From NCBI RefSeq assembly GCF_041146795.1, contig NC_135179.1:29355047-29419046 (forward strand): a stretch of 64,000 bases of DNA, in the 5' to 3' direction. The stretch is from Maylandia zebra. Its lineage: Eukaryota > Chordata > Actinopteri > Cichliformes > Cichlidae. The notes under the pieces are model-generated. The model worked only from the letters and a program-made list of their open reading frames with translations. It made no database searches and was not told where the DNA came from. The translations under genes were made by a program, and so were the position numbers. Shown here in pieces: positions 11,655 to 22,300 of this stretch (its first letter is position 1; the number at the start of each line of letters is the position of its first letter).

Positions 11655-12357
11655 AACAATAACACAACCAACATGCACAGTGATCATGGAACCTGAGTGG
11701 GATATATTAGAGAGCAAGTGGCCATTTTTTCCTCAAAGTTGCTGTGCTAGAGTCAGTAAAAAGCACAAGGTCCAAAATGTGATGGCTGGATGGCTGGGTC
11801 AGCTTTGGGCATCTCCAGATCTCCAGTTCTTGTGGGGTGTTCCTGGTCTGCAGTGGTCAGTATCTATCAAAAGTGATCCAAGGAGGTAACAGTGGTGAAC
11901 CAATGATCATGGGCCAAGACACTGATACACATGGTGAGTGAAGGCTGGTGGTCCAATCCAGCAGACAAGCTACTGTGGCTCAAACTGCACAAAAAGTTAA
12001 TGCTGGTTCTGATAGGAAGATGTCACAATACACAGTGTATCGGTTTGCTGTGAATGGGGCTGCATAGCCACAGACAAGTAAGGCAAAACTGGTAGTAAGC
12101 AAAAATGCTTCAGGAACGGTTTGAGGAGCACAACAACGAGTTTGAGGTGTTGACTTGGCCTCCAAATCCTCCAGGTCTCAATCCAATCGAGCATCTGTGT
12201 ACCGGGCAAACAAGTCAGATGCATGGAGGCCCCGCCTCACAAGTTACAAGACTTAAAGAATCTGTTGCTAACATCTTGGTGCCAGCACAAGGTCTTTGTT
12301 AGCAACACAACACAGTTTTAGGCAGGTGATCATAATGTTATGACTGATCAATGTATA
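11655..12357 (+). mobile_element. Degenerate Tc1-like transposon spanning the inner edge of the left arm
   Basis: A relic of a common fish Tc1-like family. The 5' part (about 11655-12040) keeps GGGATATATTAG and the stretch encoding the N-terminal DNA-binding domain. The 3' part encodes LTWPPNPPGLNPIEHLC, the catalytic-E block, near 12150-12200, and ends with the family terminus (CATAATGTTATGACTGATCA). The middle, with the first two catalytic aspartates, is missing. The first ~110 bases lie inside the duplicated arm; the rest does not. Confidence 0.8.
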
Positions 12358-12596
12358 ATCAGGATGCATTGTGTAATACAGGAATTAGAAACACACCTTG
12401 CCACTGAACAGTTGACAGAATAATTATAATAATTTTGTTTTCTTTTGGCCCCTGTTACATTTTATTTAAAGCCAAGGGACAAGTTGCTGTTTTTAATCAA
12501 CTGAGCAGCTTTTTGGAATTAAACAACTGCTTTGATGTCTTACAATTAGCAGTTTAACCACGTTTAACCTAAACATAGTGAATGGCAGATTTTAGT

Positions 12597-12760
12597 ATCA
12601 CAGGATCTTAGTTCTGCAACTGAGACCATCGACCACAAAGCAATAACAGATCAGATGGCAAACTGTGTGGGACTTCCTGGGACAATGCTAAAGGAGTTTG
12701 AGTCCTACTTAAAGGACTGAGATGGCTTTGTGTCTGGATAATTATTAGAGTCTCGAGTTT
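12597..12760 (+). mobile_element. LINE reverse-transcriptase fragment
   Basis: Translation gives a fragment like TIDHKAITDQM ... CVGLPGTMLKEFESYLKD, which matches the (F)DTVDH...L..GL.G..L..F.SYLSDR region of non-LTR reverse transcriptases. It is very short and interrupted. The clade cannot be told. Confidence 0.55.
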
Positions 12761-13659
12761 AATGTGAATGGGTTTTCTGTGAACTCAATTCTACTTTCAG
12801 GAGCTGCACTGAGCCCGTGCTGCACTTCTGCACAACAACCACTAGATGGACCATTGGATTCTCCGAAGCAGCCGCACAGGCTGAACATGGAATACCGGTA
12901 CGTATACTTTACATTATTGTTTCTTTTAATGTTAACTGGATATTTTTCTCAGTTATAAATATTTCTGACATACAAAAACAAATAAATCACTTTTACCTCA
13001 TTCTATTTCCATTTTAATTTTATATTATAGCACTTATATCACACATCAACTGAGCAGGAAATTGATTTTGCTAGACTCACTCAGCTTATAAGGTACAATA
13101 AGTAATTTTTTCAGGTTATGTAAAGAAAAAAAGGAATGTTGTACTCATAAATATACACTGATTAGTGTTTAATTACATCATCCATCAAATTCATGCATTG
13201 TCATAAACTTAGAATGAAACCATTAAAAATACATGGGGGCAGGCACTGGTTTGCATGTTATGCTGACTTCATGTATACAGTGACTGAGGTGGATATTGCT
13301 GTTATGCCCAGTTGTGTTTTTTTGTCTGTGGCTTGAGACCAGTAACACATGTAGTATGTCTTAAAAGTTACTTTTAATTTAAAGACCACAAATACTTCTT
13401 TCAAACTATATGTGACCATTTAATATTTTTATGTGTATATTTTCATCGTCCTTCTCATTATTCCTCCTCAACTCAAGCGTCATCTCCTTAACTGAAGTTG
13501 AAATCGTGAATGAATATGTTTGGTTATTCTCAATACTGTCGCAATTACTTTGTCAGATGATAAACAGTTTGATTAAAGTATCAGATCGTGTAAGAGTTTA
13601 TTCACTAAGTGGCCGAGTCCATTGATGTTAGATCAACAAGACAGTTTCAAGTTTATTAC

Positions 13660-14306
13660 ATTGGCTAACAGCAGCTAACAGCAGCTAACAGCAGCGCTTA
13701 CTGACAGAATATTCTGGAATATTCTCCATAACTCACCTTGGTATCGCTGAAACGGACACGTGAGCTTCACTGATTCATTGATGTCACAACGAACGAGTGA
13801 ACTCAGGCGCAGGACTCTGTTGATGTTGAGAATAAACAGTTTATTTACACGATCACCGAGTGCTATATACAAAGTGCGTGGGGAATAGGGCTCCAGGGAA
13901 TCCAGGGAAGGAGGGGGAAAGCCACACACTTCTTTGGCCACACACACCACTCACCAAAACAATCAAGATTGCAACTCCAGGGGTGGAAACGGGGATGGGT
14001 CCAAGAAGATCTATGTACAGGGGAAGACAATTAGAAGCCAGGGAAACACGAGAAACGACGATACACAGGAAAGAGTCGGGGCTACATTGGTGAGTGTCGT
14101 ACAACGATCCAGTGATGAGAAACGCTGAGCTGTCGCCTAAATAGTGGCTGAAGTTCAGGACAATGAGCTGCAGGTGCGTGATTACTTGCAAGGGCATGGG
14201 CCAGAGGTGGGAACCCCAGCAGAGGCGAGCGAGAGAGAAAGGCCAGAGAGAGAAAGCAACAACAGCAACACCGAGATCGCTGGGGAGACACAGGGAACCA
14301 TGACAA
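13660..14306 (-). mobile_element. Possible solo LTR-like repeat
   Basis: On the minus strand the block begins TGTCATGGTTCCCTGTG, a sequence class often seen at the start of dispersed LTR-like repeats in fish, and contains an AATAAA with a following T-rich stretch near 13830-13845. No internal retroelement genes adjoin it. The boundaries are approximate and the family is unassigned. It is treated as a fossil. Confidence 0.3.
13664..13695 (+). repeat. 10-bp tandem repeat (GCTAACAGCA)x3
   Basis: Three direct copies of a 10-base unit followed by a partial unit. Confidence 0.85.
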
Positions 14307-16398
14307 TCGAGGCATATCGGAGTCTTTTCGGAAAGTTTTACAGCCTCCTTCGGAGAAATAGATGTGGCATAAACAGCTAACTGACAGCAAACACTCGCTA
14401 CAATTGTACTGTTGGCCGAGTTGTTTGTCCTACAGTGGCCACCATAGACAGGATTATGCACTTAAATTGGGAGGAGTAAGAAAAAAGCATTCAGTTAACC
14501 GTAATCTGCCATGTACTGACATCTAGTGGTTAGATTTTACACGTTGTACCGTTAAGAAATCACAGAAGTCCCATAACCAGTTTTTTTTATAGCTACTTAA
14601 ATAACTTTTTTCTTTTTAATGTGATTCTTCGTGAGATGAAACATTTATTATTCACTCCTGAACAAAAGTATTTACTGGCCAAAAGCTGAAGTCATAAGGC
14701 GGGTTGTAATTTTTCTTCTATAAAAGCAGGTCTGAGGGTAGAAACTCATTGAACCCGTTAATCCTCACTTAGCAGAGCTCTACATTTCTTCCTTTTTTTT
14801 CCTGGCCCATAACCTCAGGCTGCATTTACAGTGGTTTTTCTGGACTGTTTACCTTTGGCTAGGTTCATTTGTACAGGTGAAAGCACTGGAAAGGTGAAAG
14901 CAACAACCAGCAAACACAGTGACACACCCATCCATCTGTCTGTCAATAACAGCTGTACTGAACCTTCTGTCTTTCTGTGTCATATTCCTTCCATGTTTAC
15001 CTATCATGATTAGCTATCTGCTAACATCTCTCTTCCTGTCTTATCGCCTGCAATTGACACTTATCTTTACGATTATTGAGCTTATTGAAGCTATTTTTAT
15101 ACATGGGCAAGGGCCCAGAGGCAGTTACATTTTTAGTTCAGTTGGAAGTTGGCTTATGGAAGTTTTGAGGGATTCAAAATTCCCCTTTGGTTCGGGTTAC
15201 GAGTTTTGCATAAACAAAGCGAGTTGCTGTTTATCAGTGGAAAACACTGCATCTAATTAATCAAACTATCTTTCAACTGTCATATCGCTGACTTTCCCCT
15301 CATCTGCCTGTCTGCCATCTGCTCTGCAGCTACTTCAATAATAGCTTGCAGCTGCATAGGAAGGTGGGGATGGGGTGGGGGAGAGAGTGGGTGGAAGGAA
15401 AACCCAGAGGGGTAAAAGGAGGGCACGCAGGCGAGCTGGGAAGGAGGGAGGAAGGAGGGGGCGGTGAAAGCAGAGCTATGATGCAGACAGCAAATCACAT
15501 GAGCAGGGATCTGTTTACAAACTGAGACCTTTAGACAGAGAACGTGGGGAAGAGAGACGAGGAAGGAGAGTGAATGTGAGAAGAAAAGAGAAAAAAAAGA
15601 AACCACAGGCGGAGAGAGGAGACCCTAGGTTTGAGTTACCATTGGCTGCATTGTCTTCCTGCATTGACATACCTCCCCGTGTTCTGTGTTCACAGCAGGA
15701 AGCCGGGGGAAGAGATGAGTTGCTGCTTTCCACGGGAACACTGAGAGGCTGCCTGCCTGCTTGGCTGGCTGTGCTGCCGGGAGAACCCGTCCACGTCCCT
15801 CCCTTTGTCTCTCCATAATTGGCAACGGCAGGTTTTCACAGCCAGAGAGGACGAAAGCGGCGTGGAGATCTAAAAGGAGCGGACAGAGGAGTGAGAAGAA
15901 AGGGAAAAGAGAACAGAAGAAGAGGAAGGGAAGGACAGCCTTGTCACAGTGTTTTGAAGGGGGAAACAAAGCCAGAGGCTCATAACAAAAGTGCTGTATG
16001 GGATTTGGAATACATTTCCTTGTCTTGTCAGTGACATTGGTGTCTTCTCATCAGCACAACTCGGATTCTTTGTCATTTGTGGGGAATGCACAAAGGAGCA
16101 CTTTAGTTTCTACCTCTGATACATTCGCAGCCGTCTGGGAGTCAAAATCTCACATAAGTGGATGTTTTTTATGACATTCATGGGGTAAAATCATCCCAGC
16201 AGACTGAAACATTGTGTTCAAGGTCCTAGGTGTCTCTGATCAGGTGTACTGACTCTAGACCACAAGGATTTAACACAGGTATAAGAGGAACCTGGAGGCG
16301 GACATCATTTTCAGTGCTGGAAACAATCCCAGAAAAGTTGTGCAAATCATAGTTTGTGATACTGGAACGGCTTACTGGGTTTGCTATATGAACATTTG

Positions 16399-19300
16399 AT
16401 GCATCCTGTCCACTGGTGTAACGGTAAGTGACCTGGAGCCAGTTTGCCCTCCTAAAAGAGTTATATTAAGCTGTTCCACCACGATTTCCTTATACATAGT
16501 CAACTGATTTTGATTGGATAATGCTACTGGTGTTTTCTAGCAACTGATTTATACATTATTAAGCTGTTTGTAGGTAAGACATGTTTATATATAATTGTTA
16601 CTATGAGGTGAGGAAGGACTTTCCAGTCACTAGATTAGTGAAGAGCTGACCCAACCCTATCCTGATTTCATGAAGTTATGACAACAGTAACAACTAGGCC
16701 ACAACATGTTTTACTATTTTTATAATTTTAAAAAAAATGACTGCAAAAAAGTTTTTCCTACTTAATCATCTTAAAGATTTTTATGCTACACATTTCTACA
16801 AATTTTCCATCCAAAACACATCAAAATAAAACTAGTCATGTTTAACAATGATATAAGCCTATCCCCAACTAATGCATGTGCACAGTAGCCTAGCCTTTAG
16901 TGCTCCACTATCAATGATTTACTAGCATCGTGCTAAGATTACCTCCTTCGTCCAGACGTCCTCCTTAACCCTCCTCCTAAAACCCCCTGAGACTGTCACC
17001 TGCTGCAGTGACCCTTGTCCATTAGAGAGTGACTTCTGAACCAGACTTCCTCCACTGTAGCTTAACTTCTTGCACTTTAGTCTTGTGAAAACATTAATTA
17101 CTGTGGTTTAAACCTGACGTTTGTTGCATGGAATGAAAAGTGCCTTGCTCAAACCCCTCAGGCTAAGAACTTGTTTCTCCCCAAGCTAAACTAAGGGGTG
17201 TTGGGCCAAAAAGCAAGTAGAACACATTCCTTTGTGATGCAAGGAGAGATATAAAAGTTCATATTAAAGTCGGTCTATTTTAGGGTGTGGAAAGCTGCTT
17301 GTTTTCTCTGTCTTCATCATGAGGATAGCAAACATCACCAGAAACAAAAATCTGACCCCAAAATCCCACAATACTTTCCCACAACTTTCCCCTGAATTCA
17401 AACACTCTATCTAAGAATGCTAACAGGGTAAGCAGTTTGCAATTTGAGACAAGAGGCTACACAGATGTCGTGTGCAGCTCGTGTGCCAGGCTTTACAGAC
17501 TGCACAGACACAAGAGTGCACCCCCTAAAACCCAACCCTACATCCACTGTGGAGTAGTGATGGGTCGGTCGCGAACGAAATGGCTCTTAGAGCCGGGTGT
17601 TTGACATGAACGACGCGAGCCGGCTCCTTATCGCTAGCCGTGGGTTTTTTGTTGTTTTGTTTTTTCTCTCTCACCCTCTCTCGCACTTTTTTCCCGCTTC
17701 ACTCAACATGCGAGCCTTGTGCTTTATGCTGGGCAGAGGGGGGGAGGGGCGGTAGTTATGCTCAGTAGCACAGGAACAGAGCGGGAGGGAAAGACAGAAA
17801 GAGCCAGGGACAAAGGATTCAGAAAGTTTATTCATGCAGGTCCATATGACAGAGAATATACATGTTCTTTTTATTTTCATATTATAATTTATATTTAATT
17901 GTGTTGTGGTTTGCAGTGTTTTGTGGTATTTCACTTTAAATTTGTAAAAGGAAAAAGCTGAAAATTTAAATAGTTAAAAGTTGAAATGTGAATAGTTTAT
18001 TTTTGTATTATATGATTTATTTATTACATTTTATGTGGAGTGAATAAATAAACGTATATTTACAGTGGCCCCTAGAGACAAAGCGCATACAAACTTCAAA
18101 TCACATACGAACTCTGAAACACGTACAAACTCCAAAGCATGTAAAAACTCAGAAGCACATAAAAACTCAAAACACGTACAAAAGACAACAGAAGTGCTCC
18201 AGGATGTTAGGGGCAGTGTTGAGCTTTTGTTACCTAGTGGCTACACAAGCCAGCAAGTACCAACCACCGGATTTGGTGTGTGGTAATAACAGGTAAATTA
18301 ACATTTTTTTTTAAATTATTTGACTATATATGAATGCTTGTGTATAAATACATAAACAACACACATATGCTTTCATGCTTTCAATTGTGTAATTTAAGTG
18401 ATCTAGGTAGCTCTGTTTTGGAAGTTCAGTTCATGCTAGAAATGTGTTTTGGAGTTTGTACGTGTTTTGTCTCTAGGGGCCACCGCATATATTTATATAT
18501 AAACATATATAAATAAAACCACTTTTTTTGTACATTAGTAATTCCTTTTGTGCATAATTTTATATTATTGTTAATAATAAATTAATTAAAGCAACAAAAC
18601 AACCTGAAGAGCCGGTTCGGAGCTGAAAGAGCCGGCTCTTTTTAGTGAGCCCAACCGAAACCTCTGGTGGAGCTGGGTGGTCTAATACTCACATAAAAAT
18701 GTGTTTATACACACAGGTGTTAAACTTATGTTGTTGACCTTCATTCCCTTGATCTAAAATAGCAACGTGACACACATGGGAAGTCCAGACTAGTATATTT
18801 TTTGAAACAAGTTTAACAGCCTGGTTTTAAAGGCTAAAATGTTTGCTAATGCAGGCAACATTAACAACTGATAACAACTCTAGGCTACTTGTTGTCCAAC
18901 AACTGCCGAGAAAAGTTCTGGTTGTAGCTGCTAAATGTTACACGTTGATCAGTCCTTAGCTCTTAGCTACTACTCTGGTCAAGCTAATGGCTACATAGCC
19001 TTTAGCTAAGGCTACATAGCCTTTAGCTAAGTAGCTAATGGCAACGTTTTGATATGAAGATAATAGCTAGTGTTGTGTCTTCACTGCTTATGAAGAAATC
19101 GCCTCGGAGTCTTCATACTGATTCTTTTATTCCGTATATATAGAACAAGCATCCACGCAACTGTAAACTGCTAAGCTAGCACATGAACACACAGCCGGCG
19201 TACCTATCTACATCCGGTGATTTCAAAATAAAAGTTCGAACATTACAGCTAGGTAAATGGGCATTAGCTTCCTAGCAAAGGGATAAATTTATCTGCCACT

Positions 19301-22300
19301 TGATGCCGGGCAAGTAGGGTACATCTGGTTCATCAGAGTTTTCTAGTGACAAGTCTGAAGAGAACAAAAAGAACCTGTTAAACAGTATAGTTATGAAGCA
19401 TTGCAAAAAATTGTTTAAAAAAATTAAAAAACAATTGTGTATATTAGCTTTTCCTTTCCTTTTGTGCACATATATATATGTCTCTATAACATATTGGGCT
19501 ATTAGGGTCATTTCAGAACTACAGACAAAGGACATAAATTGTTCAGAATAAAATTAAATAGAAGCTTTCCCACATCTTTATGAATTTTGCAAACTATTTA
19601 GGTCATAAATATTCTGTGCAGAAAAAGCAAGCATGCTTTCTTTCTTTCCTAATGATTTCTGTTGGCATTTTAATTCCACAGCTGAATTAGCTGACTAATA
19701 GCTTTGTTTATTGTGTTGCCATACAATCAGGCATGAGAAACCATGAATCCGTATTTGCATTATCACCAACACTATATTCATGAGTGGCTTGTTCTTTGTG
19801 TCAAGATATATGAACAGTGAGCCTTACATACAGGCCACTACCAACGTATTATGGAAATATTATACACTGATATTATAAAATGATCCAGTTTAATAATTAA
19901 CTGTATTTTAATTTGAAACTATTCATAAATGATTGCTGCTATAGGTATTTATTATATAGCTCAAAATACCTTTTCATAAATCTGAACAACTAAAATGTTT
20001 ATTATGTCATTAAAGCAAATTTCCTTAGTATAAAAAATCAGCTGTGTTAAGCTATTGTGGTGGGACTGGTTTACACTAACGTGCAAGTAGTTATGGAAGT
20101 AGTTTTCTTGTGAGCCAAACTGTGTTGCTCTAGCTGTTTTAATACAGGTTGAGGTAGTTTATACACTGGGTGCAGTCTTTTTCCTCTGTGTGTATCCTAT
20201 TCTCTTAGGGTGTCTATGTAACCTCGGACTGCAGAACTCTGATCCTTACTGCAAGATGACATCAGAAACATTGCACGAACTGCCGCTCAACGTCTACATA
20301 ATCATCCTGGGCATTGGCCTCTTCATCCTCATGCTCAGCCTCATCTTCTGCTGCTACCTGTTCAGGTACAGGACAAAAGGCAGTGCAGCTTTAGAGCTCC
20401 TGCATCAGATAGCTCTACAAAACTCTTATATTTGTGTGTTTCTATGAACTAGTCACCATTTAGTCATGTGCATTAATTCATTCTAAGTCTGTCAGACTCT
20501 CAGCGGAATTGGTCTCTAATTCCAAATAGTAAATGGGTCTTTCTCTTTTAATAAACATCATAAAATCTGTTGTTAAGTAGACAGAATTGTACACCTAACT
20601 TACAAATACAAATAACAAAAGAATCAAAAATAGTTCCAAGACATATTTAATCCTCCATTCACTTATACAGGATTTTTTTTTTACCTATATTGGAGTGTGT
20701 TACAAAACAAAACATCTTATTTCTCAGTTTCTTGCAACTGTGTTTCATCCACAGCCAGACTCATTTCTTCGTATCATCTTTTATCATTTGGCATTCATAT
20801 GGGAGTTGAAATGAGTCACATGAAACTATCAGTCCAGCTGAAACAAGCTAAATTATATTATGGGGTGGGTTCACATGAGCAGATCTTAATGGCTGACTCT
20901 GAACATTAGGAGATAGTATTTTCCGCTGTCATTGCATTATGTGGAAATACATGGAACATTGTTGTTTGACAAAATGAAGTGCTGACAGAACAGGTTTAGG
21001 ACAGGGTGCTGCTTTCAAGCACTAGCATTCCTGGAAAAAGTCAGTGTAAATGGATTGATGAAGTCATGTTTCATCAGTCATATTGTGGTTTCACTAGCAA
21101 AGGTGTAGCGAAGATACCCTGGAGACAAAGGTGCTTTTACTTATCCTTCAAATTTAGTAAGGGATTGGTGAACTAGCTATTTGCTTGTTCCCCAAACCCA
21201 AAATAATGCTAATCTATTTATGCTTTACACAGCTTGTGATCAGTGCAGTAAAACTGAATTTCAGCCAGATTTTTTTCCTACAAGCGCACATTCCTGACAG
21301 AGTTACAGTTCTGCTCAGTACAAGAGTGGATGGACAGGCTGATACATGAATTTCACGTTGTGTGAATTCCAGGCCTGCTCAAAGTACTATCCCAGCTGAT
21401 TCCTACAGCATGACAAGACTTGTAATGGTGAAGACAGATGTGGAAGCATCAGACATAGTTTAGAGCTTTCATGTATCTAAATAATAATATGTTTCTTATT
21501 TGTGCTTCACAGACTGAGGCGACGAGGTGCTAGAGGGCAGTACGGCTACAACGAGGTAATATATTGATATTGTGACCAATATGACAAGTGCCAAATTGTA
21601 ATCCAGTTACACTTGCGCTTTTTCTAGAGAACTGCCATTTATATGTATATATTTTACACAAATCCCTTCTTCTCAACAGGTTGTTTTAAAAGGAGCGGAG
21701 AAGAAACTGAGCCTACTTGGTGTAAGTTAAAGGGGCAAACTGGGCTGAGATGAACAGGAACCAGAGCCAGTGTTAACTATTTAAAAGATATTTGTTATAC
21801 ATCCTTTTTGTTAAGTGATTTAAACTGTGAAAAGCAAAACCAAATAAAGGGATTAAATGGAAGCCTAATTTACTGCTGAGCTGTAGTAAATCTGTAATTC
21901 AACCAAAGAAATAGGGAACCATTGTTTGGTGTGACTGCAGCGTAAATATAGGATAGGATCAGATAAGTGTAAACTTCATCCTACTCCTTTGACTCTTATG
22001 ACAAAATGCCATCATATTTTTAAAGGTCAAATAAGAGGAGACCATGTAAAAGCATTATACATTATGTAAAACCTGCCAGTTACTTTTAGAACTACTTTTT
22101 TAACCATTAGCTGCTGGTTTTGAGGTTTAGCTAGCTACAGCAATTACAGTCATGTGAAAGTTTTCACTCAGAGTAATCTAGGCAGTCCTGTGAAAAACTA
22201 AGTACACCTGTACTGCTTCATTGAAATTATGACAGTAAATAACAGCCACATTTTAAATAGACTCTAAAGTCTAGCATTTACCCAGTATATATGAAGGGAA

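Larger units (their letters stand above)
9846..11765 (+). repeat. Left arm of a 1.9-kb inverted duplication
   Basis: This segment reappears in reverse complement at 30948-32853. In the stretches compared by eye (exons 1-3, introns and the 3' region) the copies are almost base-for-base identical, with scattered single changes and different lengths of the CAA run at about 9862-9889 and of small A or T runs. The outer edge lies at CAGCCACCTTTCTGC, next to the CAA microsatellite. The inner edge lies at GTCAGTAAAAAGC, within a Tc1-family relic. The arm contains a whole gene with flanking DNA, so the duplication was made at the DNA level and not by retroposition. Confidence 0.93.
12770..16398. other. 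Region upstream of rnf122, including its presumed 5' UTR
   Basis: It contains a 10-bp tandem repeat, an LTR-like block (both listed separately) and, at about 15360-15960, an unusual purine-rich plus strand (GAGA, GGAAGGAGGG tracts). The stretch from about 15500 to 16398 runs without an evident splice acceptor into the first rnf122 coding codons and could be the 5' untranslated exon; the transcription start is not determinable here. Longer open frames in 15570-16034 are low-complexity products of the purine bias. Confidence 0.4.
16424..20208 (+). other. rnf122 intron 1 (3.8 kb) with transposon content
   Basis: The intron separates the 25-nt first coding exon from exon 2. It holds a hAT-type relic with a nested element (17557-18665) and a 22-bp tandem duplication (GGCTACATAGCCTTTAGCTA unit) at about 18990-19032. 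The remainder is AT-rich with nothing recognised. Confidence 0.7.

Noticed and set aside
13853-14461. 202-codon minus-strand open frame
   Set aside because: It lies across an LTR-like dispersed repeat with no recognisable domain, and the overlapping plus-strand frames are equally open, so it is probably chance.
15570-16034. Overlapping purine-rich open frames on the plus strand
   Set aside because: Composition (GAGA/GGAAGG) keeps several frames open at once; more likely rnf122 5' UTR or promoter.
18065-18286. 73-codon frame with repeated [14 protein letters not shown] units
   Set aside because: The amino-acid repeat is the translation of the 18-bp subterminal repeats of a MITE, not a protein repeat.
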